The notes under the pieces: model-generated
What the model saw: the letters and a program-made list of their open reading frames with translations, nothing else
The model's database searches: none
What the model was told of the DNA's origin: nothing
Translations under genes and position numbers: made by a program
Shown here: one piece after another, positions 1 to 13,600 of the stretch
Layout of the letters: each line of letters begins with the position of its first letter
Numbering within the stretch: position 1 is the first letter of the stretch
Source: Spisula solida
Lineage: Eukaryota > Mollusca > Bivalvia > Venerida > Mactridae
NCBI GenBank assembly: GCA_947247005.1
Contig: OX365957.1
Span: 12,744,817-12,808,816, forward strand
Reading direction: 5' to 3'
Length of the DNA: 64,000 nucleotides

Positions 1-401
1 TAAATATCCTAAAAAAATACAAAATACATACACAAATGAATGATTGTTTATCAAATACATAAATTGACTATTTGTAAAAATAATTCATTAATGGTTTAAA
101 TTAATTGATTCGCATAAAGTATCTAAGCCTGATGCACTTTTCTCAAAAAAACATTACTTACCTTAATATGTGATTGTATGCTTGTCTGTTTGTATTCATC
201 CTTTTCATTTATATGAACATATAAATGTGTTTTGTTAAAATTGTCAACTTGTGTTGGTAATGCCATACTGTAAGTTTTGTCAAATACTAGTAAAGTATTG
301 AAGTTGAAAAAGTTGGGTGTACAGTGACTATCATGCAAGGTTACGTAAACTACACTACTTCAGTTAACTTGTCGTAACTGTGATACAATTGTATGTTTCA
401 G

Positions 402-1656
402 CTTGCAGTTATTTGCCATCGTATAATGGTTTGCCAGACTTTTTGTCGTGCCATATTAACGAAGATTGTAACACTTTGCGATGTTGTGTGTACATTGACA
501 TTTTACAAAGAAGCATTTCGATCAATGTAACAATAAATGCATGTGACCATCGTGTTGCCTTTGATATAGATAAGTTCAGAAAAGAACTTTCTGTTGAAGA
601 TGTTGGAACAACAGCTGACATAAACTTCTTTGGAGTTATTGAAATTGGGTAAGATTGTGAACTGAATGCAATTGGTCCCACTGTTAAAAATATGTGTATT
701 GGTCCGGGACAAACCATTCAGTGTTATTGTGTTAGTCGTGGTTGATATTGGTTGTAGATAAATTTATGGGTTGTTCGATATGGAATAAAGAGCCTATAAT
801 GGGTACCAGGGTGTAACAACGCCATTTAAAAAAATGCGACGTTTGGCTGTAAAAGGCCACGTTTGTTTCATTGCAAATTATACGTGGGAAATAAATTAAA
901 CAGCCAACATTCGAGTGTGATATATTATACCGTTTATTTAATCACGCTACAGCTCTTAACGTTTACACGGAGAAATATACAGACAGTATTATAATGTATA
1001 ATACCTGTTTGTTAAATATGCAAAACAGTTGTTGTACAAAAATGTAAGTTGTAATGCCATTGATTTATAATCTTTTTCGTTTACCTGCAAAATCTCGTAT
1101 TTCTTTACAGGGTTCAGTTTGATTACCTTATGTCTCGCAATACCATGGTAACTACAGTCGGCATGAAAGTCTGTTTGGATAGTGAATCTTGTCTCTACAA
1201 TGATATACTCTTGAACAAAGCCAAGTTAGTTTTGCCATTATGTGATTGGGACGCTGGATTTCAGATTGAAGGTATTCATAATAAAAATAGAAATCCGAAT
1301 TACTTGTTTATAATAATATTGTGTTACTAGAACTATGAATTAGCATGAATCCACATTTTACTTTAAAATTTACTTCATTGTTCATTTTCTGACATGTAGG
1401 CTGGACAATAATTCAATACAAGTAACTTAAAAGTAGTTTTTACACATCTGAAATACACAATTTGACACTCATCAAATCTTATTTACATGGTCCTGTTTTT
1501 TTTCAGGCTTCGATTTACCAAATTGGAAAGAATCACACAATATTCCAACAGAAGACGCATTGACTAAGTTAACAACAGATTTGCTTTTGGAAGAGCTTGG
1601 AATTTCTAAGTACATGCTGGACATTTGCCCTGCTGACACCATTAGTTCACGGAGTG
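402..1656 (+). CDS. Module 1 of the repeat protein (exons A, B, C)
   Basis: Exons: A 402-648 (unsplit), B 1111-1271, C 1507-1656. A holds all six cysteines (SYLP..FLSCHINEDC..LRCCVYID..NAC) and ends GVIEIG before gtaaga. B reads VCLDSESC then LPLCDW. C reads GFDLPNW..LLLEELGISKYML and ends SRSG. The first acceptor needs a preceding phase-1 base, so at least one more coding exon lies left of the window. Bases 1-401 and the introns 649-1110, 1272-1506 and 1657-2265 are AT-rich and hold nothing I can name. Confidence 0.88.
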
Positions 1657-4600
1657 GTAATATAATTTCAGAACATATAAATATGACTTTGACGACCTAT
1701 TACAGGACCTTACTGGCACCTGGCTTTTCGCAATTTTAGAAATAGTTTAAACATAATGTATGTACAATAAAACACAATTAAACTTTTTTACACAGACAGT
1801 AACATGCCAAATATTGGTACAAGCATTTGTAATAAGTAGTTTTACAGTACATGTATTTCTTTTATTAGAATCGAATGATGTAAACAAATCTTATGAGACT
1901 CATATCAATTCAGTTTAAAGTCAATTGACCAAATTGACATTGATCTATCAACTCTGCGTTATACGTATTACATGCATGTGTGTCATTTATAATCCATTTT
2001 ATCAATTGTTTAATTGACTGAGTGTTCAGCATTGTTAAGTTCTTTAAGGTTAAAACAGTACATTAACTGTTAATATAGTAATTCGCCTTGCTGTATAGTT
2101 GACATTCAATGATAACAAGGTAACTATTGAATCGCATCTTTTTAAGTGTCCATATTATGTGTGATTGATACATTTCATTGTTTAATCGATTCTGAAGTAT
2201 ATTTTAGGTATATAGGAAGAGTTTAATTTTATGAATACATTTTATGTATTTTTTCTGTATTTCAGAATGCGTAGATATAAATTTTCCACATACGGAACTA
2301 CTCACGTGTGACTTTATGGCTACTTGCACACATATTTCGTGTTGTTTGGATATTCCTGAGATAGGGAAATCCTTCCACGTGAATATAGACATCCGACCAT
2401 GTGACTTCGAATTCTTAATAAGTATTGAGGGACTACAAAGACGTGTGTCATTGGTTAATTATGAATTTGGAACGCCCCAAATCATCTCCCTGTTTGGATT
2501 AACTACCGTAAAGTAAGTTTCGTCCACTTTTTTTCTTTTTGCTAACTAGTATTGCATGACGCTTGGATTCAAATGTTTGATCTGTTCACACTGTTAATTT
2601 AAAAAAAAACTGTTAATAAAGATTATGAATTAATGTAATTGTAACAAGTTACTGAAATTACAAGAAATTGTAACTTTTGAAGCATTAATGTACATCTTTG
2701 CATAGCATTCAGTTTAAACACTAAATAATTAGTGTAAAACGTATAAGGTATTTGAGTTTGTTTTCAGCAATGGTTGATGAACACTGTTTAACTTTTTCAG
2801 GTACACGATATTTGACTTATCCTATGAAAATGAGTATGTTTTATCGATGGATATCGAATTAAATCCAGATGGAATGTCTGGTGATATTGGGAAATACACC
2901 GTTCTCACAAATGAAAGGTTGAAGAAGGCAACATGTGAATTGACATCTGAAACATTTGGAGGTAATGCAGCAGTGGTCAGATTTGGCATACATGTAATCT
3001 TTGTTACTTACATGTATATACTTATCTGGTATAATATTTAATCAATTTCCCAATTCATAGGTGTGAACGAACTGGTATACTCACATTCCAGCAATATGCT
3101 ACAACTTGTTTAGTACAGAAATAACGTAATTGTCAAGGGTTTCAATTTTTGAAGTGGAGTTAGTATCCCATTTTCCCAAAGATTAAATAGTATTTCAGTA
3201 CTTTCGATCATGTACTTTGTCCCATCTCTTTCCCGTGAAGCATTTGTGTTACTACGAGTACTTATATGCTAACCCCGCTTAAACGTTTCTGTCACAGATG
3301 CAATACAGTGGATAGAAACAAGGCAGCTGGAATTAGATAGTTTGGCACTAGCAGAAAAGGAGCTTGTGTTGCAACATATGGGACTCGGGCATATACTTCT
3401 ATGGCAAAAATGCCAACAAGGACAATACCCAGACAGTTCGACTGGTAAACGATTTCTACATATGAACATAACTTTTTTAACACAGTCTCTGACAGATTTA
3501 AAAGCTCAGACTATTTGGCTTCATGTCTCATGTCTGGCGGTTCTTAACTAGCCATATCTTGACTTGTTAAGTATGTATCTGCGTTAGTCCGGTTTCATAT
3601 GATCCTGTATCATTGTACATTTATATTGTCTTGCTTTGAGCTTGATCTTGCTGCGTCTCTGTTTCGACTGTATCTGGTCACGTCTGGTTTTATATTGTCT
3701 TATCATTTTGTATCATCTTGTGTATCTTGTTCAGCACTTCTGTAGTTGTCTGGACAAAGTGTAATTGCATTTTGATGTCATCGGACTTCATAGTGCAGAC
3801 AAACGCGGAAGGTCGAATGCATCACCTTGTTTAAACTATCCCGTTGTTAGACGTGTTGTTTCCCCATTCCTTCTCGTTGCTGATGTTTCTATCCTCTCGT
3901 AGTGTTTTGTTTGGCACTATTTGTCTTGATATACCTATCTCACTAAAATCTGGTCATTCTCTCTGTCTGACCATGTCTTTTATGGCTGTATAGTTTATTT
4001 TGATGTTACTATTGTCGCATCTTATTGACCTACCTTTACTTTCAGCTTCATATACATCCCCGTCTTTATACCGATGGTTTTAACAGTGAATCACAGTTGA
4101 ATAAAAACATCATTATTTTGTAAGAACTCAAAGGGCCTTCTCCACGATACGGTCGCCTGTGTCATTCATGAGTCAAATAATTAATCAAACCAAGGATTCT
4201 AAATATTCATGAGTTGATTGGCATGTTTGGTATTTCCAGAGTGTGTTTTGAATACTGGTGCACTATCAGTTGAATATTGCAAGTGGAGTGAGTCGTGCAC
4301 AAGACTCCAGTGCTGTGTGATGTGGAGCCAGCTTCAATATACTTTCCAAACTGCTGTGACGTTTAACCCGTGTCAGGATGTGTTTGTGATAGAATTTGAG
4401 AATTATAAAGCAGAAACTACATTGCTTGATTTAAACTATGGACAAATATACACAATCAAACTGCATGATGTTGTGACATTCAGGTAACGTTATACGATAT
4501 TTCATTTATACATGTATTAGATTAAAAAAAAATTCTTTTGACATTACTATGGGTTTTCGAATTAATTATTACTATAAAATGCATGAAACTAACTTATTAA

Positions 4601-7600
4601 TATTATATATCAAAGATGTGAACATACTAGTCTTTCCACATGTAAGCACATTTATACATGAAAATGCAGCTATATAGTGTATGTTACAACTTTCTTACTT
4701 ATTAAATGACACATGCCTAGGGTTTCAAACTGTTGAAGGTGAGTTAGTGCATGTATAACGAAATATGATTGTTCATTCACGTGTGTTACATTTATTTCAG
4801 GTATTCCATCTCCGATTTAAGTATTACAAAGCAATATGTGCTAAATGTATCGATGAATATATGTTTAGATGAAAACCTATGTACCACAATTGTAATTCTG
4901 AACAATGCGGCTATACATAAATCGTCTTGCTCCGGTATGATGCAACAAATGGAAACAGGTAATTCTTAACGTCATTATTGTGAATTGTATTTAATTAAAG
5001 CTAATTAAACCTTAAACAATGTTTTGTATCATTCCTTTGCAAAAATATTTTATAAATACAATGCTTGCACGTATACATACAAAATAGTGGTTGGATACAC
5101 ATTTGACTATTTAATGTTTTTATAATGAAAACACATGTGTCTTACAGATTTTCTGCTGGACTACTGGATGGAAAGATTTTACCTTACGCCTGATGTTGTA
5201 CTTGAACCATATATGGCCACCGTTTTGTTAAGTAACCTAGGAATTACCAAATATGTTCAAACAGAACAGTGCAACATTGGCTCAAGTCCCTGGGTCATGC
5301 CTGGCTGGAGCACTGGCAAGTCAATTTTAAGTACATTAATATATGTTGTTGATATGTTCCATGTGGTAGAGGCAATTTATTTGCTATGGTTAAGTTTAGA
5401 GGCCTAAATATGTATCGAAAATTAGTAGAAAGCAAGCTACATTTATCACATAACCTATTGACTAGCAGTGCCGTAAAGCCGTACCGGAAGTAATATTCGG
5501 CACTCCCAGAACATGCAATACATATCTAAATTAGCCTGACGGTACATTAGGCAACCTATGCCTTGAATTCTTCATGGCGGCAGGATAATACATTGTACCA
5601 ACACTCAATGTACCGCTAAATGTCGCTTGAAACATATGCAGCATACATCATCATTTTGAAGGCTAATGAGCCATTTCTAAAGTTGTGTGATAGCTAGAAT
5701 TTTACATTCGTGCTCATTACGTACGATATTGTTTAAACTCGTCGACAAAACAATATAACACGAGGCTTAACTATTTTGTCGATTTGTTAAATACAACTCT
5801 ATGTAACGAGCACTCATGCAAAATATACGTGTATACGTCAACAGTGTCTGCAACCATTCGAAGTTACAAAAAATCTTACTAAAAGAGACCAGAAATATTT
5901 TCTGTACAATAAAGTCATGATTTGGGTATTCCATGATCATTTTATTCTATTGGTTACCTTGCAAAAGTTACCGTTTAACAACAAACAAAACTGAGTCGTC
6001 ATAGAGCATATTTTCATGTCTAGTACTCGTATATTTATGGTAGAAACTTTGTTGTTAATATTAATTATGTTTTTGTTTTGTTTCCAGAACTCTGTCCCTT
6101 GTATACTGACATTACAGCATCGCTACCTCAATACCTGTCATGCGCAATAACAGATCGTTGTACAGAAATGAAATGCTGCACGAACGTTCCTTTTATTGGG
6201 AGAAACGTTCATTTCTATATGAACATAGATCCATGTTTATATAGCATGACAATAGGTGTTGAAAATTTAAAGTACACTGTTGACCTTATCAACTATGACT
6301 ACGGTACCAAAGAGACAATATGGCTTGGTGGTGTGTTCAGACTTGAGTAAGTGTTCCCCTTGTATAACAACTTTTTCAGTTCGGCACATAGCTTTTGTAA
6401 TATTTTGGTTTTCAATAATTTGTATTTGTTCCCATGTTTGAATAAATGTAAATGTATCACCATCAGTTTAAATACTATCAATTAGATTGTTAGATGTACA
6501 TGTACATATGTGACAGGCAGTTGACTGATGTTTCCAGTTATCATCATTAATGCATCAAACTGCTGTGTTCATACTGTTGCTAACATATCGGTACATTTGG
6601 ACATTTTACGTTTAGTAGGTGAAGTGTCAGTAAAATGTAACTAAACCGATGTGCAATGTACAAAACATTAAATGGGTTTTTAGTGTGTTGTTTCATTAGG
6701 ATACCATTTGTTCATACCCTGGGAAATAGAATTTACAAACGAGCTATTCGGTACTTAAGGAATGATATTTACATTTTTCTTTGTAATTCAATGTTGTTGT
6801 TTCTGTTTAGCTTTAACATAACGAATACAATTTAAGGTATATAATTGTATTATTGTACGTATATACAATATGTTTTACAAATGCATGTGTACACAATTTA
6901 TCGTTTGCAGGTTGCACGTGTATAATGCTGAGAGTGAAAACGAGTACATGATTGATATACATCTGGATGTGTGCTGGAATCAAGATGATTGCACGGAGTC
7001 AATTGCTATCTTGGATAATACTGTGCTCCCAAAACTAGCTTGCAACTTTACCACAGACTTTTTGTTGCCAGGTAAATGATTTTGAATTTATTTCTCTGAT
7101 ATAGTATACATAGATGCAATAACTATTGTGTTCTAAGTTGCAATGCATTGTCTGTGTCATGACTTTTGTGTAGTCACATAATAAACTTAATATATATAAT
7201 TTTATTTTCAAGATTTCTCGTTGGCGCTGTGGCAACAAGACTATCCTTATTTTGACAAATACAAATTGATATCTGAACTTGGCTTAGAGAACTATTTGTT
7301 AGACGAAAGATGTAACATTGGAACGTTTGTTACTGCAATCAATAATTGGTTAAATGGTATGTATTAGGAATAGTGGATTTGATGATGTTTTTGACACCTG
7401 GAATAAACACCGGTAGCTTTGTGTTGCTTTCCCTTGTGCCATTAATGCCCGATTGTTTACTTATGTTTATTTTGTTGAAACCCATTAATTCTTTTGATGC
7501 AGCTGACGGGTTATACTATTCACAGTGATACTTAAATGTGTTAAGACATTTTAACACTTGAAATTAGGACTCGCTGCGATTTAATATCTGTAACTACTTA

Positions 7601-10600
7601 GGGCGTATGCATGTAATCGGCTGATTCTGTTTATTGCACTGCCTTAAATGTCCGATGTTTCATTAGCTATTTTGGTATATGTTATTTGCATATGTTTAAT
7701 AATATCTGTTTGCGAGTAATATTGGCCCGAATCAGCCGCGGGAGGTCACTCCGTTGATGCCTCATACCAAAGACTTGACAAAAGAAGCCATTGCTTGAAA
7801 CTAGGCAGTTAGGAAACCTTATTTCATTTCGTAGATGTCATGTTGACAGTAGATACTTGTTTATTTAGATATTATTTTAGCTCTACCTAAACCAAAGCAC
7901 TATAAATTAAAGGATTTTTCGCCTCGGATAGTATACTGCTTTTAACCGCTACTAGTGCATTGCCTCATATTTTTTGTCACATGCACACTGTGTCAATAAT
8001 ATATGCTTTTGGTATTGTAGAATGCCAATACTTCAAACCAACTGAATTGAATGATGGAATAGTTTGTGCTATGTCTGAGACTTGTTCAACAATGTCTTGT
8101 TGTATACCTTGGTCTAATGTCGGAATCACCTTCAACGTGACTGTTGATATAGACCCATGTGAGCAAATGATGACATTGCAAATTGAAAGATACAAACAAA
8201 CAATTTATTTTGTGGATTACGAATATGGTAAAGAAGAACAAATCTGGCTACTCGGTGTCGTTAAATTAAGGTACTGTTAGTCATTGCTTACATGTATATG
8301 TTAGTGTTAACATTTACATAAGGACATAGGTATGAAAACAGATATTGCATTAATATACTAGGCATACCATCTATTAAAGTACACTATGAGAGATTTTACA
8401 ACATATGCAAATGTACATGTATATGGCTATCTATATTGATGTCAGTCATAGGTTTATGTATATTAGAATGTATTTTTTCATTCTTAATTATTTACAAAAA
8501 ACGTTTCGGCTTTGACCTCAAATCATCAATATTTTTTGCAATGTACAAAATTACTGATTATTATATATCTACCAATGTATTATCACGAATACAGGCCAAC
8601 TCGCTCAGTGGAACACAACCGACATATTGTATTTTCTGTGTCATACATGTCTGGTTTTCCCGACCCGTATCATGCCTCTCTGATGTGTTATATGCCGAAC
8701 ATATACCAACGTTAAAGACGTAAACAAGCACTTTTCATGAATGGACGTTGCGTTAGATGCCGACAATATGCCGACATCCATGACCTCAATGTATACACGA
8801 TAAAGCATTTGTTGTACCGGTATTAGATAAAAGGAATATTACTGCAGTTGTGTGTATCCGAATTCTCAATGGTTGTGTCATACCGCATCTCGGCATTACA
8901 CAAGCAACCCGATGTGATACGGACCCTACGGATACACACTATAGTGATATTCCATATGTATTGCTTTAATTATGTGTGCAACGTTGATGCTACATGGTAA
9001 CAATGTGTTTTGTCACTGATGCATAATGTAACGAAATAATCATTCATTTTTTAAGAAGTTAACGTCCCTTACACGTTTTGCTTGTGTAACCTGTCAGCAT
9101 CTTTATTAGCCAGTTTGGTACACATTTCATAAATTGACATGTATGTCCATACCATTTATAGTTTCCGCATCGAAGACCTACCATTAGAACGGAAGTATGT
9201 CATCGATCTGATGATACAAATATGTGAGGAATTTGATCAACCATGTGTGCAACAGTATACTGTACTAGACAGTACATATCTGGATAAAGTGAAATGCAGA
9301 TGGGGACAAATAGCAAATTCCAATGGTATAATTATTAATACTTATCACTTTTTAGGCAGAAATAAAAAAATATATGATGTAACGAGTACAAATGTGAAGT
9401 TTGTAGCACGTGGATCATGAAAAGGACTATGTTATTTACAAAATGTGTAATTATGTAGTTAATTCAGTTTCGAACAACTCTGGTAAAATCCTTCGATTCG
9501 TATTGATTATTACAAAATTATCAAGTAGATAGATTACCGTTACATCAACTAATACATTTATATAGTAATTGTTCATTAATATTTAAGAAATAATGAATAC
9601 GTAGCTATGTTTTGTTGCGTAATAAAATATAGGCTGCACGTGTTTGGATGCGTAGTAATTAAATCACGAGTGCGTAGCACGAGTGATTTAATGTACGCAT
9701 TCAAACGAGTGCCTATATTTTATAACACAACAAAGCACAGCTCCTATTTATTATTTCGATTCTAACATCGCCAATGCTCTGCCATTTATAGCACAACAAG
9801 ACAGGTTGACGTCAAACTACTTTCTTTCCTAGGAACGTTACCGTCACCGTTACGTCATTTGTCATAGTATATGACGTCAAACGTGACGTCACCAATCAGC
9901 TATATTTTATCGCGGTAATAAAATATGGTAAGCTCAATATACGCAAAGAAGGCAAATCTCACGTGCTATGTTAGAATACTATTTAAATCAATATCTATAT
10001 TCCAATGGTTTGATTCATAGACACGTCGTTTCAAATTATCTAAGGGTACCCTATATAAAGAGAAAGTAGTGCAGCGACCATGATTAGCCGCAACGGATAT
10101 GACGACACAAGAACTGGTATCCGTGTTTGCAAAGACAAATGTAGAAAAAAAAGGTTTTAAATTTCGCAACGTCATATCCATTGGAGCTGAACATTTCCAC
10201 TGCACTACATTCTCTTTGTATATGGTACTTCAAGTATTTTAACAATAAGGACTAAGAAACAATGCGTCTATGATTTGTAGATACTGTAACATATATACCT
10301 GTATTTTGTTGCATCGTAGTAAGGTTATAAATGTTCTCACTAAAATGATGTTCAAACCATCATTGATAAGTGTGCTAATATAACATTTAAACGATAATCA
10401 CATTATTTAGGTTTTTCAATGAATGGATGGCTTAGTCAGTTGTCATTTGATGCGGCCGATACAATTCCATCCAACTTTCTACCCATTCTTTACAACGACA
10501 TGGGTATCGGGGAATACCTACTGGATACCAGATGTCTTATCGACCAAACTCCTTACACAATACCTGGAGGATTAAACAGTGGTAACATTATCTTTACTTA

Positions 10601-13600
10601 TATTATAAAGATAATTTGATAATTAACATAATGTTAAACATCATGCATATATCAACTCATTTGCTCATTGTTGCGCTACTAGATGGTTTGTGTAAACCAT
10701 CTAGTATTGTCAGTTTAAGATTATTGTTACACATAAGATATATCGTATACCAGTTATTGTTGGTGTAGCTTTCTTTTGACATATCATATAGTAAATTAGT
10801 TATTACAAATGTAGCAGGTGTATTTTACAATGAACAATATATCACCTACTAGTTAAACATCACACATGATCTTCAAATATGAAAAATACGAAACTCCAAA
10901 ACGTGTTGCTGTTCATCTAGTGCTTTTCAAATTGATTTTGTTTCAGAATGCCATGCCTTGCAGTCTATATCAGCTGGTTTGGAATCTATGTCCTGTCATA
11001 TGGATAAAGATTGTAAAACAATACAATGCTGTATCTACGTTGACGAACTCAAAAGGAATATACACGCTTTTATTTCTGTTGATATTTGCAAGTCGACGCT
11101 ACAGTTAGGCATTGAACGTTTTGTGTATGACATCAGTCTTGTAAGCTATAACTATGGAGAAGTTGAAGAGTTCTCAATACGTGGAATTTTCAACATAGAG
11201 TAAGTCTTGAAACTCAAAATTATACTCCCAACATAACCAGCGTATTTATGTCCCTTTCATACATGTAAACATGTTGTCAATACATTTGAATATACATTGT
11301 GTATTACATCCACCTAATTACATGACTGTGTAGATCTATAATGCAATAATTTCTGTTCAATAACTAAATCGCGTATAAAAATGCCATCGTTTGTGGTGTG
11401 TAAACAAATGACAGCTATCGGTATACAGCGGACTTCGTAAATTGTAAGTTATATTCAGTTTGGATACACTTTCGAATTGATAAACGGGAACAGCTGTAAT
11501 TATGGTCATGTATACATACCCATGACATTTGTACACGATCAATAATTTACCGTTATGGAGTTAGACAAGTGTGATATCGTTCTAACAACTTTTATAACTT
11601 TGAGCCTGACTCGGGATTCAACTGCATATGATTTACAATTGTCAAGTCTTAGAAAGTCTTAGAAATACCAAATACATGTACACCGATATCTGTATTTCAT
11701 TCTTAACTATGGCTTGAACCAGATTAACCGATTTCTGAATTTGAATTTAAACTATGGCTTGATGTTAACGCAATCGTTTCTTTAAAAGATTTCAGCTCCA
11801 CAACCTTGTAGCTGATCAGATGTTTGTGTTAACTATGGGGTTCAGTGTTTGTCTTGAAGCTGGTAGCGGTTGTAGCATACAACCAACTGTGCTAGAAGAT
11901 GCTGTGCTACCTTACCAAATATGCAGACCTGATCAAATATCGCCAAGTGAGAATAACTCTTAGCAAGTTTCCGTTGCATTTTGTTTATTTGTTAATTTGT
12001 TAATTTTGGCTCCTATTAAAGAAATCGATTACGGAAAGCCGTAGTATACCTGCTGTTATATGATAGTTTTGGATTCTGACGCGTAGGAAGTAACCACGAA
12101 GGTTAAATATCAGAACGAAAAACTATTGTATTTATAATAAAAGGTATACTACAGCTTTTGAATATGTTATTTCGATTCTAACATGATTTAAATAAGCTAT
12201 CATATATTAAGTCAGTGTTACTTTGCGAGAATGTTATTTACTTTACATGTTCATCTGTATTACGTCGTAACTGGATTACATGCTCGGCGTGACGCCAATT
12301 TTATCGGTATACCGAACGTTATACTCATCTCCAAAGGTAGCACATGTAGGGTTGCTTTCATAAATACAATGTTAATCGTGCTTATTTTTCCCAAGGCTTT
12401 TCGCTTATACAATGGCTGTCTGAGAATGAAATGAATGGCGATGGTGATATGAACTCTCTAGCGTTCTCCATGCTACGAGAAGACATTGGTATTGCTTTGT
12501 ACTTATCGGACCAGACATGTTCCGTTACAGACAGTGGAGTGGGTAAGATCGCGCAAATTGATTAAATTGTTTTTCTACTTCGTGGTAATATTTAGTTAAT
12601 TCCTTCTATAGTCTAACCTGTAGTATGTATTTATTTATGCTGCTATCAAACTGGGGTGCGTTTCAATGCAACATGCATTTATTTGATATATTGCCACTAA
12701 AAGCAATAGCATACCCTTTGTAATGTTCTTCTCAGTATGTATTATTCGTATTAGTTGTACACACAAGAACATATCACTGTTACAGTAAACGATTACAAAA
12801 TCATTTGCTGGAAAGACTTTCACATAGTTAACAATAAAAACAGTTTTGTCAATTCATGTATGCATTTTTTGTAATACAGTAATAGTATATGAGAGATCAC
12901 CGTATTCATATGCAAAATGCCCACTAGCAATCTATTGGATGAATGAACAATAAGAACCTGCCATTCACCAATTGCTAGTTGATGGTATGAATACCATTGT
13001 ATGCAAACGTGATCTCTCCTGTTGCCGGTCTGAATTAAAATCTCGAGGACCAATCAGGACAAGCCAAATGCTTAAAATAAACCAGGTGCTCGAGGTCTAT
13101 GATGACTTGTTGAAAGTGTTATAACTATTATGTTTACGATGCAAATGTGTTTGCCTGTGTGATACATGTTGCTTTGTAGAGTTTTAACACTATTTTAAAA
13201 TTCCTTAATATGAATGACCGTGTACATGAATGAAACTATGTTTCGCATGAACAGTTTATTCATTAAGACTTCTGATGTATATGTTGTTTCAGGTTGCACA
13301 TCTCTAAATATGTTTGACAACTTAGATGATGAGATCACGTGCGTCAAGTCGTCATGTTCACATCTTGAGTGTTGCTTGTCCGTACCATTGCTAGATCACA
13401 GATTCAAATTTTCCGTTGATGTAAACTTCTGCGATAAAATGCTTACATTTGAAGTTGATTATTTCAAACTTGAGCAATCCCTAGAGGATTTCCACTGGAA
13501 TGAAGAACACACATTTGACGTGAAGGGTGTCATCCGTGTTACGTACGTATTAGACATATTATAATTCATAGTTCAGTGTAGCATTGTAGTTTTATTTTGC

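Noticed and set aside
1..401. Search for a first exon, signal peptide or promoter
   Set aside because: No coding-like exon or start context precedes 402; the first exon enters in phase 1, so the gene start lies outside the window.
11796..11946. Downstream acceptor for exon B of module 6
   Set aside because: Shifts the frame and stops at 11809-11811; the upstream AG restores the family start EFQLHNL.
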